A program made the position numbers and the translations under genes. Shown piece by piece: positions 11,883 to 23,700 of a stretch of DNA of 64,000 bases. This DNA is from Lichenostomus cassidix. Lineage: Eukaryota > Chordata > Aves > Passeriformes > Meliphagidae. Position 1 is the first letter of the stretch, and every line of letters starts with the position of its first letter. The stretch covers positions 149,486,656-149,550,655 of the forward strand of contig CM039182.1 of NCBI GenBank assembly GCA_008360975.2, given 5' to 3'. The notes below the pieces were generated by a model that saw nothing but the letters and a program-made list of their open reading frames with translations, did no database searches and had not been told where the DNA came from.

Positions 11883-14014
11883 GAGATCCAGAAATATATT
11901 ATAATGCTTTTCAAAGGGAAAAAAAATTATAAGTTGTCCCACGTAGAGAAGGAAAGAAGTAATGATTTTTAGTGGAACAAAAAGGTAACTTAATGGAATT
12001 TCTAAATATTCAGGCCATGAATCTCAAAAATCAAGGGATGTTTTGAAACAGGCATGACCTCAGATTTTATGTATTAGACTGGGACTGTGTCAACTTCATT
12101 CAATGTTTTCAGCTCCTGTGGCTGGGGAATAGTTCAACCCACAAAGGCTAGGATGAAACAAGAACTCAATTTCCTAAATAAGCAGCATAATTTGTAACTG
12201 GTCTTTGTAGATCATCAGTAGAATTCAATGTTATGTTCATCTCTTGGCTGACTATAGCTAATTTGGGTGCCTTTTGAGCTCCAAAAATGGAGTTCTGTAC
12301 TTCTTTTGGAGTCAAAACCAGAGTATGGTGTCCCTTGAAGGATTCAAGGCCCTAAAAATGCAAAAAGGAGGTGAGAGATTTATAGGGTCTGAGGGGTAAC
12401 ATTTCTCTGCCCTCCAAACACAGTGAAGAGGCACTGCCTGGTGCGAACATTCTCATCCTGGAGGAGATGCCTACAATAGGTCATGTAATACCTAAAAAAT
12501 AAATTTTCTCCATTGGTATGAAGTATTCTGATCTTCTGCAGCTTTGTGTTAACAAGTAATGTGCCTGAATGTCCATTTTTTCTGCTTTCTTCATGCAACA
12601 GCAACTTGTCACCATGTCTGGGACTTCTCAAGGAAAGCCCCCTCCCTTCCACTTAGCAATATGGAATAAAGAGATGTTTTCAGCATCAGTTTTTATTTCC
12701 TCACAGGTAAGGACCTCTGTTTAAGGTAAAGCTTCCCATGGTCTTCTGCCCCGAGCTTTGCTGCTTGAGCCTTCTGCTGGCGACATCTCTGATCCGAACG
12801 CATTAAGATCACTTCTCCCCAGATGCCTACTGGCTTCTGTTTTATTTAGTGCGCCTGGATGGTTTTCTAGGACTGCATCCAAGGTAGTCTCTGACCTTGC
12901 TGGTCCTTTAGTCAGCTGCAGCGCACGGGGAGCCCTCCAGAAAGATGTGGTCAGTTCCTCACGCCGTCCTGCAGGACGTGTCAGGTGCACTGAATTTTGC
13001 CGCGCTCACTACGCGCAGAGGGATGCAACAGTGGCACATTTTTCACAGACGCCTGTGTAAGGCCAAGAATAGCTTCTCACATTCATAAAATCAGCACAGC
13101 CTGCCCTCAGGTAGGCGAGTAACTCATTTATTTTGCCTTTTCTTATCATTATTTCATCTCATCTCTCTTTTTTTTTTGTCCCTGAGACAGTAATGTGCGT
13201 TTCAGCCGTGCCTTTTATTCTGGGAATCTCAAAGTACTACACAACATGAGCGACTTCAGCCTCGTGCCACTGCAGCAAGGGTTGTTATTTTCAATTTTCT
13301 CTTTCTGTATTGCTGGGTTTGCTTGCAGAGCAATACTTTTCTCCACATTGAGAAATGATCTACACATTTTTAAGGAGAATGAGCTATGGGCTTTAAAAGA
13401 TCTCATTCACAGCGTAGGGAGAAGATACCTCAGCCAATATTAAAAGTCCCAACCCAGTTACTGACATCAGTGCAGCAGCACAAACTATGCCTGAAGTCAC
13501 TACAAAGCTTCACAAATTCATAGGGCAGTTTAATCTGCCTTTTTGCTGGGGGGCCATTGCCCAAGAGCCAAAAAGAGTCCTTGGGAAGGAATACTGAAGG
13601 TTTCCCTGGCAGGTGGACACTTTCCAGTAGCCTCAGAGCTTTGGAGGGCTTTTTGTGTGGAAACTTTACAAATATTGTTCCTCTATCAGGATATTTTTTT
13701 GGATTCCACGTGGATTAATACCCTGTGCCAGATGCTGAGTATCACTGAGGAGTTGCATTACATGGCATGACAGGATCTGCATCCATTTCTGGGCAGTAAG
13801 GGAGAATTCTACTGAAAAGCCCAGGAGAAAATGAGTAATATTATAAATCTTACAGAGTTTCAGTTGTCCCATATGCCACGCTGCACCTTGCTTGTTGGGA
13901 ACACGAAGTACTTCAGAATTTCTAAATTTGCCAGTAGTGTCTACACTGGAAATTTAAGGGGTCAGGTGGAAAATAAAAATAAAAAGAAGGCAAACTTGAG
14001 GCAATTCTGTACTT
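11883..14014. other. Single-copy non-coding stretch
   Basis: No transposon is recognised. The stretch includes the CpG-dense segment around 12740-13115, annotated separately. Open frames of up to 100 codons inside that segment exist on both strands and reflect its higher GC rather than clear coding. Confidence 0.5.
12740..13115. promoter_or_regulatory. CpG-dense segment, possible small CpG island
   Basis: By eye this interval holds about 16 CpG dinucleotides, for example in gatccgaacgcatt, cacgccgtcc and gccgcgctcactacgcgcag, while the surrounding kilobases have very few. That density is unlike the methylation-depleted background. It may mark an unmethylated regulatory region or the start of an unannotated transcript, but no TATA box, exon or known gene is visible. 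Confidence 0.35.
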
Positions 14015-14158
14015 GGGCCAGAACTGGGTTGGTTAGAACACAGTGCTGATAACACCAACATTGTGGGTTTGATCTCCATATGGGCCATTCACTTAAGAGT
14101 TGGACTTGGTGATCCTTGTGGGTCTCTTCCAACTCAGAATATTCAGTTTTTCTGTGAT
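14015..14158 (+). mobile_element. TguSINE1-like SINE (tRNA-Ile head, CR1 tail)
   Basis: Positions 14015-14087 resemble a tRNA-Ile gene: gggccag start, ggttagaacacagtgctgat across the D and anticodon arms with a GAT-like anticodon, and a B-box region gggtttgatctcc (14065-14077). The head closes with tgggcca. It passes directly into ttcacttaagagttggactt and a CR1 3' tail (gatccttgtgggtctcttcc, then aactcagaatattc). A tRNA-Ile head fused to a CR1 tail is the structure of the passerine SINE TguSINE1. Pol III would transcribe the head, and CR1 enzymes would mobilise it through the shared tail. Mutations in the acceptor stem and A-box region argue that this copy is not a functional tRNA. Confidence 0.88.
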
Positions 14159-15340
14159 ATTTTCTTACTTTGAAGCTGAATAAAGGTTAATAATGTGTTG
14201 ATTATTTAGCATGTGAAACGAGTGAATGTGGCACTGAGAAGCTCCATCAGGAGCCATCTGCATAAACGAGTTCACACCTGAAGTGACACCTCTAATTTTC
14301 CCTTGATGATTTCCACCCGTGGCCCTTCATCATCTTGACTGTAACGGGCATGACACAATCTGAGCCTCACCTGCTGTTCCCATCCCTTCGGATCAAGCAA
14401 GGCTTAGTGATGGCAGTGAGAGTGATGAGGACTGAAATGAGATCACTGCGGTGGCTGAAGGGCGTTTGCTGCTGGAGACCTGGAAAAATCCTTTCCCACT
14501 GCCAGGAGAGGAGGTCCTCTCCATTGCAAGTCATTTCTCTGCTTGTGTCACTTCCCTGCCTGTAAGTTAGTGTGTAATTACATCACGGATGGAAGTATTC
14601 ATTATAAAGCTGGAACCATTAGCAGAGGCAAGGCAGCCTCCTTTGTTTTGTGCAAAATTAGATAGCAGCGAGAGCCCCAGTTCTAGCTGCATTCATGTTC
14701 GTAAATCAAAGTCAAGTATTTCATTACAGTGTCTGCAGTGTATGTATATAACTCAGCAGCAGAGAGTCTGCTAAGCCTAATGTGTTGCATTTAATTAACA
14801 TTTAATTAGAGGGTTTTTGTGGGAGGTGCGTAAGTATTTGCCAGGCGGCTCATAAACATGAATCCGCATCTCGCTGGCTGGTCATCAGTGCTTGGTTCTT
14901 CTAAATAAAGGCTGCAAGTGGAAATCATCCTCTCAATGCAGGCAGATCTAGTCCCTGGGTACTTCAAGATTCATGTGTGATTCCAAATTTCAGAGTTTAG
15001 TTTTATAATGAATCTCTCCTCTGGTTTTCTTTTACTGATCTACATATGTTGTGTTTGAATGATTATATTTACTCCTTTCTTACTCATTTGTGTGGTGAGT
15101 AGTTGGGTCATACTGGAATAAATCGCATGTCTTGTTAAAAAAAAAAAAGATTCATTGCAGGAGGAAACTTTTCCTTTTCAGATTTGTGTGTCTGATGACT
15201 TGACCTCCACTATTATAGGAGGCCAGAAATCCCATGCGGACGTAGACACCTGAAAACAGGTAAGATGAATCCCACCTATATTTTCTGACTGTCAAGTGTA
15301 GAAAGAGACTGTGAAAATCTCTTGATTAAGGTCAATAGAG
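14159..15340. other. Single-copy stretch with possible conserved element
   Basis: No repeat is recognised. The part from about 14560 to 14945 is rich in homeodomain-type TAATTA cores and retained CpGs, and is discussed as a possible conserved non-coding element. Confidence 0.5.
14560..14945. promoter_or_regulatory. Possible conserved non-coding element, homeodomain-like sites
   Basis: This non-repetitive interval contains three TAATTA cores (14575-14580, 14792-14797, 14803-14808), the last two one helical turn apart. It also has several CpGs that survive in an otherwise CpG-poor background (ggtgcgtaag, gccaggcggctc, aatccgcatctcgctgg). These are features common in developmental enhancers. 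Conservation itself cannot be seen from one sequence. Confidence 0.28.
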
Positions 15341-15509
15341 GCTGCTGAGAAACTGAAATGGGCTCCTCAGAGAAGTTGTGGATGCCCCATCCCTGGAAGA
15401 GTTCAAAGCCAGGATAGATAGGGTTTTGAACAACCTGGTCTAGTAAAGAATTGTAATAAGATCATCTTGAAGGTTCCTTCAAACCCAAATCATTCCATGG
15501 TTCTATGAT
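15341..15509 (+). mobile_element. CR1 LINE fragment, last ~170 bp
   Basis: Sense CR1 3' end: ctcctcagagaagttgtgga, catccctggaagagttcaa, caacctggtctagt, then caaacccaaatcattccatg and ttctatgat. The copy is short, with many substitutions. Confidence 0.92.
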
Positions 15510-16046
15510 CTAAGAGAATACCTAAAATTGGTGGTGTTACTATTCCTCCCTCATCTGTCATGACATGGATAAAACAATCCCCAGTGTAGCGGCCTTTGCA
15601 GGGACATTCTTCTCTCTGAGGACTCTCAATCTGAGTGACACTTTTCTATCCTAACCCTGTTCCACCCTCACAGGCCGAATGAACAGAGCAACTCTGGACT
15701 ATCTTAGGGCACAGATGTACCCAGCATTGCAAGCAGGACAGAAACAGCCCAGAGCTGTGAACTCCAGGGCTCATTGCTGCTGCTGTGGCTGCAGGCTCCT
15801 GGAAAATTATAACCAAATCCACTTCATTTCTCCCACAGCTTCGTTTCAGGGCAAGGTTTCACCTCATCCTTGTCCTACATGGCTTTTACCCCAAGCTGTT
15901 AATCAGCCACTGCTGTGCTCACCCCGTGGTTGATGGCAGGAATGACCCATTTGGAGAAGCTGAACTTTTCAGAGTGGTGCTGTGGTCGGGAGGATCTCAC
16001 TAACATGACAGATTTGTTCACCCTGGACTAAACACATCTTCTGGCT

Positions 16047-16093
16047 AAAAATAAAAGGAAAGAAAAAAAAAGAAAAAAGGAAAAAAAAAAGAG
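16047..16093. repeat. A-rich low-complexity sequence
   Basis: Runs of A interrupted by single G or GG, with no transposon attached on its left. Confidence 0.75.
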
Positions 16094-16395
16094 GGTTGGT
16101 TGGTTATTTCTTTTTCTCCACCTGACCAGCTGCCCAATGCTTTGCATTATGGAAAGCTGTTGAGGAGGTCTCAGCTCATTACTTCTCATTTCTGTGGATG
16201 CTTCTGTGAGAAATGATCTCTTTGATCCTCTGCAGGTTAACTGTCTTTTCCTCATGTACCATGCTCCTGAGCTGGTTTTGTTTCATCTCCAATTCAGAAT
16301 GCCATGATAGTGCTGGGCCTGCAAGGGAAAGAAAAGCAGGAGAGAAAACAAATCCTATTTTTCAAGTAGAGGTCTGGGTTTGTTTTTTTCCTCAG

Positions 16396-16479
16396 GCACA
16401 ACAGTGTAAATCCAGCATGGTGGAGATGGTGTTGTATAAAAGAAGGGCAGATGAAGAGTGTAGTGACAGTGAGTCTGAG
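16396..16479 (+). other. Candidate coding exon, 28 codons, unverified
   Basis: A strong splice-acceptor pattern (tttgtttttttcctcag, ending 16395) is followed by 84 bases that are open in one frame and end at GAG|GTAGGA, a usable donor. The length is a multiple of three. The predicted peptide contains MVLYKRR followed by an acidic serine-rich end DEECSDSESE, a composition more typical of real protein than of random translation. I do not recognise the protein. A 28-codon stop-free stretch is common by chance, so this is only a candidate. Confidence 0.2.
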
Positions 16480-18245
16480 GTAGGAATATTTTCCCACCTG
16501 GGTTAGGGGGGCTAATGGACTGCTGAGGGCCAGATCTCAGCTGGCACAATTTGTGTAGCTCCCCTGAAGTTAGTGGAAGTCAATGCTAAATTACACCCTT
16601 TATGGACTAAAAAACCACTGAGTCAAAGGGGTTTTAAAGGATGCAGTTCAGTGAAGTGGAGCCACAGATGTGTCTGGCAGGAGTGCATAGAAAACTACAA
16701 GTTGTAAGAAGCTTTCCATACCTTCAGCAAGGCTTTTTCCTCCTTTGAGAGAGTAAATTGCTCTGCTTGGAGAATTTGCAACCCAATCTCACAGTGACAA
16801 TTCAGGCCAGGTCCCCCCAGACCCACAGGGTGAAGCTGAGTTACACCAGCAGCAGGTTGGACTCTCCTTTTTGCTCCTGGGGGCTTTTCCTGGGAATCAG
16901 AAAAGGGTGGAGGAGGAGGAGAAGGAGGTAAAAATCACAAAAAGAGCAGAAGGTTGATTCAGTTTGGATGTCTTTAAGTTGCCACTGATCAAATCCGAGT
17001 GCTTTCCTTGTGTTAGAAAAGATTGCTTCCATCAATCTCCAGGAAGGCTTCAAGATGAATGTCCCTCTTTTTGGTGTCTCCATCCTTTCAGACCTGGGAC
17101 AAATGTATTTTTAAAGTTAATTTTGTGCATCTTCCTTTTCCTTTCAGCTTCCTCCTTTGCCACAAGGTCCAAACACAGGTGCTGAGTTAACATTCAAAGG
17201 CACTACAGCAGGGTTGTCTTTCTGTCCTCTCCACTTTGTGTCTCCCAGTTTATTTTCCAGATCAATAGGAAGTTATCTTTGTCTTTATTGCTTCATATTA
17301 ATACTGGACCTACAGATAAGAAGGAAAACATGACAAGAATACGAGGGAGGGAAATATGAAGCCGTAAGTGGCATTTGAAGAGTGCTCACCTTCCTCAGCA
17401 GCTGCTTTCTCTGGGTTTGAGCATCATCCCTTCCACAAGTAAAGCATTAAATATTTCAGCTGAGTACATTTTATGGTTGTTGTGGGATCAAGGAGGGGTA
17501 AAGGCCAACTGTCACTGTTTGTTGCATGATGACCTTTTTAGAACTGCAGGTCTGTTCTACACAGTAATGTTGCTCTACCAGCACGACTTGGCTTGTGATC
17601 AGTTTGTATTCATTCTACACTTCACTGGTCACTACATTCCCAGATTTCTGGCTATGAACTTGTGGATCACCTGGCATCAAAATAATAGAATGGGGATTCT
17701 CATGATGGAATATTTGACACTGGTGTGCCCAGGGGTGGAAAAATCAGTGGACACCGAGAGGGGAATGAATGTTCAGCCACACTCATGCCCATGTTCAGAT
17801 TGGACTCCTGCATCTCCTATCTTTAAATCTAATTTTTACATCTAAATCCAAATCTAATCTCAGCCAATCTTGCAGTTGCCTCTGACCACAGGAGAAACCA
17901 TTCCCTGTGATCCATGCAGTAGGGGAAAAACTTACCTGGAATGATTTTCTAATGAAAATAATTTCTTTTTTATATTTTTAACATTGAAATATTTGTGTGA
18001 CTACTTTTCACACCTATTTTTCCAACAAAAGCACTGTTTGTCTATCAGCAAAAATTGAAGTGATGGTCCTTGCTTGCCAGCCTCCACAATCTTTGTCATG
18101 TACACTTTTGCCTTCAGGCAGGGAGCTGGGCAGCAGCAGCCAACACAAGAGTGGGAGGAGAAGGCAGGTAAGCAGATATTCAGCCATGTGGGCAGGCAGC
18201 TAATGAACTAATACCCCCTTCCGAAATGGAATAGCTTAGTAAACT

Positions 18246-18481
18246 CTTAAAAAATAAAAAATATAAAAAAGGGAAAAAAAAGGAAAACAAAAAGGATAAA
18301 GAAAAAAGGAAAAAGAGAAAAAATAAAGAAAAGGAAAAAGGAAAAAGTGAAAAGTGAAAGACAGAGAAAATGAAAAAGAAAATGGAAATAGAAAAAGAAA
18401 TTAACAACAGAAAATTTAAAGGGAATAGAAACAAAAAATAAAAGAAAGGGGGAAAAGATAGGGAAAAGGAAAAGGGGAAAA
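18246..18481. repeat. Long A/G-rich (purine-strand) tract
   Basis: About 235 bases are almost exclusively A and G on the plus strand, built from degenerate GAAAA and GGAAAA units with scattered T and C. It looks like an expanded and decayed A-rich microsatellite. The serine/phenylalanine-rich reading on the minus strand is an artefact of this composition. Confidence 0.88.
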
Positions 18482-20409
18482 CCAGTTTGGCTCTATGGCA
18501 CCATTACTTGTTAATCTGCAAGACTAAGCATCTTTCTGGAGAAGGGATTTCACATTTTTAGTGACTTCTCCTGCATTGTTTGGCAGCCAAGTCTGCCCTG
18601 TGCAACCTTCCTTGTGTCCTCTGCATCCTCCATGGGTTATTCATGGCCCCACTTTCACTTCAGCCTGAAAGTTAAACCTCTTGATTGATTTCTGACATCA
18701 ATCCCAGCCCTACAACTCCTTGGTGCTGCTTTGGGGCAGACAGAAGTGGTTTTCCAGCCTCTTAGCTGGCTCAGAAAATCCTATATTTCAATGTGGCTTT
18801 CACACTGGCTTTTCAGTTATATTTTCCTTTGAAGTGTGGTCATCCATTCAAAGAAACTGATTTTGCTCCAATTTTTCTGGACAACAAAAAGCAGAAACGC
18901 TACAGAACCATTCAGTCACCCTAAGGAAAGGAGCTGTGCACAAAGATTATTTTTTCCCAATTTAAGACTGTGATTTACCTGCAAAAGGCTTGACTTCAAT
19001 TTCTTTGCATCATCCTGAGAAACAGCAAGGTGATGTCCACCCCGGGCTTGTGCTTTGCTTCAGCTCCTAATCAATCTTAGCAGCCATTTATTACTCCATA
19101 TTTTACCAAGCAAAAAGAGATTATGCCTTAATTATTTCCTCACGTGCCTCTGAGAGTTGCAGGAATAAGGCAAACAGAGGGCCAGGACAAATAATCAGTA
19201 AAATGAAAATTAAGGCATCAATTTTCTCTTCTGTTGTCTAGCAACTTCAATCCTGTGTCCTTTTCCAGCTCCATGATTGTCACACAATTTTGTTTCCCTG
19301 TGTGATTGGTGAACAAGGCTCCCCATGGAAGGCAAATTGGGAAGTGATGTCCAGAGGTGACTTTTTCTGCTGGCTGTTGGAGACACCTGCCTTAGAGTAG
19401 ATGCCCAATTATTGGAATTAACTTCAGGATATCTGCTCTTAAAACTGAATTTCACCTTTTTTTTCCACATAACTTACTGATGAAAAGGCATTTTTTATCC
19501 CCTACATTGATAACTCTTTACAGGGCAACTGGGAAGTCAGGGCCCTAAAAATTTGGAGTTATGACTGTGAATTTATCCCAGTGTTCAGCTGTTCCAGATT
19601 TACTGCCATATGTTGGCCTTTAGTGCAGCTCCCTCCATCCCCCACGTTGTTAGCAGCCTCAGGTGTGCAGAATGGCTCCATGAATCCGTGAATGTGATAA
19701 ATGTTATCCATTACTGGCAAGATTGTTCTGCGTCTCACTGCAGTTGGTTTCACTACAGAAACGTTTCCAGTAAAGCAGGGCTTTTATTTATTTATTTGTT
19801 TGTTCCAGGGGTTTCTGTGGTTTCACAATTTCTCTGGCCAGCGCACTTTTCATTAGTTATTGGTTATTTTAAAAAGTTATCCAAAGTTGTTTTCAAATTA
19901 AATCCGTTGTCTGCTCTCCTCAGGGATCTCATCAGGAGGATGACTTGTGATGTGTGTTTGAAATCCTTCAGCTTGGCCAAGAGGGTGAAGACCAGGAGAG
20001 GGGAGGAAGCTCCTGATCCTTCAAGTCCTTCCCCCACAGTCTCCTAGAAGAAGCTCCATGTGCAAGAAATTACTTTCAAGGGGTTGAGGTAGTTGCTAGA
20101 GTTCCTAGAGTTTCTAGAGAGAGAATAAGTCATGTCAGGGACAATAATTATTATTTTTCAGTATCCTTCAGCCTTCCCTGCATTGGTTCATGTATCAGTG
20201 TACCATCAACTCTCCCATCCTTGTGTGAGCTGCTTCAAAATCCACCAGCCACAGTTTCCCTTTGGAAGTCACTGTGCTGTGAAGGTAAGAGCATCCTTCT
20301 GATTTCAAAAGCTGCTCTGATACTCCCAAAGCCCCTTATGCCAAAAGTAATCGTGTTTTAAATGCAGGTAAGTACCAGCTCTGTCTGAAATTGCAATGAT
20401 TGGACTGAA

Positions 20410-20479
20410 GAGAGGAGAGAAGAGAAGAGAAGAGAAGAGAAGAGAAGAGAAGAGAAGAGAAGAGAAGAGAAGAGAAGAG
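20410..20479. repeat. (AAGAG)n microsatellite
   Basis: About 14 nearly perfect copies of a 5-bp unit (agaga/agaag) in 70 bases. The purity suggests a recently active, probably length-polymorphic locus. Confidence 0.95.
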
Positions 20480-20662
20480 GAAACAGATCAGTCATAGAAT
20501 CTCTCTGTGACTTCTCCTTGCCCTAATCATAGTTACTCTGGGTTTACACCCACCTTAAATAACAAGGAAACCTAAAGCCCTTGTGGGAGAGATATAAAGA
20601 TGTTGCTGTTCTGCAGAGGAAAAGACCTAAGAATTTTGGCAAGGAATGTGCTGATGAGTCCA

Positions 20663-20738
20663 TGAATCATAGAATCATAAAATCTTAGAATGGTTTGGGT
20701 TGGAAGGGACCACAAAGATCATCTTGTTCCAAAGCCCA
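20663..20738 (-). mobile_element. CR1 3'-tail fragment
   Basis: Complement of the CR1 terminus: repeated aatcatagaatcataaaatc (the 8-bp terminal repeats), then atggtttgggttggaaggga and ccacaaagatcatcttgttc. Only about 75 bp of the element is present. The preserved terminal repeats suggest a short original insertion. Confidence 0.9.
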
Positions 20739-23700
20739 AATTCTAAATGTTAATGATCCTTCTGCAGGTTCATTCATGGCTGTTCTAAGCTTAGTGATGG
20801 CACATCTTGTCCCTTCTCTGATGATTTGTTTGGGCCACACTCATTTAATTTAATTTTCAAGGCTGAAAAAGCTGACAGATCCCTGCCATGAGTTGAAAGA
20901 ATTTATCTCTCAGAAACTTCCATATTGCAGGAACTCATCCATGTGTGATGAGGTCTACAGAGAGAAACCCAAAGATTGGAGTCTCTAGGACCTGTCTGGG
21001 AGTGCAGTGGCTTCATGTTATTTTCACTTCAGTGTCCCAGCATGATGCTGAGGTTTTTCTGAGCTCAGCAAACCAGGTGGTGCTTTTTATTGGATTAGTG
21101 CTGCGATTGCACACTGCCAAGAAATCACATCCTACCTGCTTCAGTTTTCCCAGGCATTTAATTTCTCCGCAGAATTTCTGCCTGGCACCAGCTTTGGGTG
21201 TTGCTCTGAGTTGCTAAACAGCTGCTCTGTCCCACATCTAAGTGGGCCACCCTCCATTCTGAAAAAAAAAAATCAGAAGAGGGTGTTTTATTCACCCAGT
21301 GTGAAACATCGCTGTCCTCATTTGAGTCTGCAGGGGTCACTTAGAGAGGTGTCTCCAAAAATGTCTGAACTTGTATTGCTCCTTTTCTTCCTCTGTTCCT
21401 GCAGCAGCGAGGATTCACACCCATTCCCATCACATTTTCTGCCATTCAGTGGGCACTGTGGCTCTGCCTGCGTGAATCCTTCTGCAGAGCCACGGAGAGG
21501 AGGGGGGAAAAGCTGCTGTGTTTTCTGTCAGATGGAGTTTGGTAAATAAGTGTAAATAAGGCTCACAGAGCCGTCCACAAGTTTAAAAAGATCCAGCCAG
21601 AAATAGCAAGCTGGCAGGGAGGGCTCTGCTCAACAGCATCACCCTGGCCATCGAGTTTCTGTTTGTTTTTTTTCTTTTTTTCTCGGTGACTGAAGCAAAA
21701 GCTGATGGAAGAAAATGTGTGTAAAGGTCCAGGAAGCGACCTGGAAGTGAAAAAACAAGAAAGAAAGGCTCTGAAATTGTTGTATCTCAACCAGGGTCTG
21801 GGCAGCTTTCCTTACACCTACATTTCTTTTTATGTGTGTGTAAGATGCCATTATTTTTGTTTGCAGGAGAGCAGGGAAGCTCATCCAACACTCAGATCCA
21901 TTATGTGACATGTTTTTCATAAATGAATGACAGAGGACTTTTTTTGTATTGCAGAAAGGGTTCCCAGAAATGGCTTGATATAAATTCCTCCGTCCAAAAA
22001 CTTTCCGTGAAACTTTTTGGGAGGATGAGAGGTCACTCTGGACATGTGCTGAGTCCAGGGAGCTTTGATCCATTATCCCAGGCGATCTAAAACCTGCACC
22101 TATCCTCATGGGCACAGTGTTATCCAGCAAGTGACAGACAAAGACACCTTTATGTGGTTCTTAAAAAATAATGAAGGATATTTCACAGCCTTCTTAGACC
22201 TCTCAACAGTCAGGGATTTCTTTGAAGAGGCCAAATAGTTGTCAGAGTGAGTTTGCATTGAATTACAGAGTGTTTGAAATAGCTGGGACTGGAGAGGTTA
22301 ACAGATACTCTCATTAAAATTCAGTCCTTTAAACTGAAATATCCTGAAATCTGCTGCACTTCACACCACATGAAAGTGGGTGTAACAGCAATGAAATAAG
22401 TTGGAGTTCTTCTCTGCTTAAAGTGTAGGGCAATTTGCAATGCAACGTGCAATATTTTGGTGTGAAGACATCAACTGGCCTTTACCACTGCAAACTGGGC
22501 AGAGATTTAAATTTACACTGGAAAAAGACCTGGCCCCAGGAGTTCAACAGATATTTGGCAATGCTCAAGAACCACAGTACTCCTAAGGGTGACAGAAAGC
22601 ATCAGGTAGGGTAAAAACAAGCTTTGAGCATCCCCTTGCAACTCAGTTCCTTGGTTCCTGCCAGCCCCATGTATGTCTATTTATAATTGCAACTTCCCTC
22701 AGTTAATCATATCAAAAATGGCATTTTTACCTCTGGGAACTGTATCTGATGTACCAATCTTTGCAAGATTGTTAATCCCCGAGGTGAATCCCCAAGTAAA
22801 ATGATTACAGTGCCTGCAGCACGAAATAAGCTCAGGCCTTCCACTAATCGCTGCACGAACGAAGCACGGCAAATTCTGAGCTGAATTTAGATGTATAAGA
22901 ACATTCCTGGTACTTGGGGGAATAATGTACACACAGCTTCAGACATCATGTGAGTGGGTAGCTGCTGAGCACAGGAGCCATCCACTAGCTGGTGGTAATT
23001 TGTGAAGCAGAATTTTCTCGTTTACTCATATGGAAGCAGCTCATGCAGAAGCAGTGGGGCTGGGAAATTGGAATGTGTTGGAACAGAAATGACTCTCAAG
23101 GAATATTTTGCTCGTGGTTGTCTTGCCTGTGCCACCAAACACTGAGCAGACAGGTTCTGCTCTCATGGTCTTTATCAGTACCCATTGGATACAGGGCTTG
23201 GAATTTCCACTTCTTCAAGAAATAGAAGTGATTGGAGATGTCAAGTGGAACAACAACCCGACTGCAGAAGCCCCAGCAAGGCAAAGGACCATGTGGAGAA
23301 GCTGAAATGACTGTTAGATACCTGGAGATTTCAATTTGTTTGAGCCTTGGCCTTCACCAGTCCACCTTAGGAGGGAACAAGAGAGTATTGTGAGAAAAAA
23401 AAATAACATGAGCAGTTTCATGTTACGTTTCACAGGGAAGAAAAAACCCAAAAACCAACAAACCGACAAAAAAACCCAGCCAAAAAGAAAAAACAGACAG
23501 GTACAGATGTTTGAATTTTACAGTGTCCTTGTTCTCAAGGTCAAACCTTTCTCCTGTAAGGGGAAGGACAGGGGAAACCTCTTCATCTCATGCGTGAGCC
23601 CATGTCCAGCTACCTGCAGATCTTCTTTCTGAAAAAACCAGTCCTGCCCCTGACTCAGTCTGCATTTGTGCTGGCAGAGATTTGGAGATATCAGAACTCA

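Larger units (their letters stand above)
15510..20662. other. Single-copy non-coding stretch
   Basis: About 5 kb without recognisable transposons. It holds A-rich sequence (16047-16093), a possible exon (16396-16479), a long purine-strand tract (18246-18481) and a pentanucleotide microsatellite (20410-20479). The longest open frame (17375-17845, +, 156 codons) has no domain I can identify. Confidence 0.55.

Noticed and set aside
14015..14087. Functional tRNA-Ile gene
   Set aside because: The head is fused to a CR1 tail and its D-arm/A-box region is degraded. It is a SINE copy, not a tRNA gene.
17375..17845. 156-codon open frame on the plus strand
   Set aside because: No domain, no clear start context and no flanking exon signals. 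This length is expected by chance in 64 kb.
21639..22130. 163-codon minus-strand open frame
   Set aside because: Low-complexity lysine-rich end comes from a T-rich run. No family is recognised.
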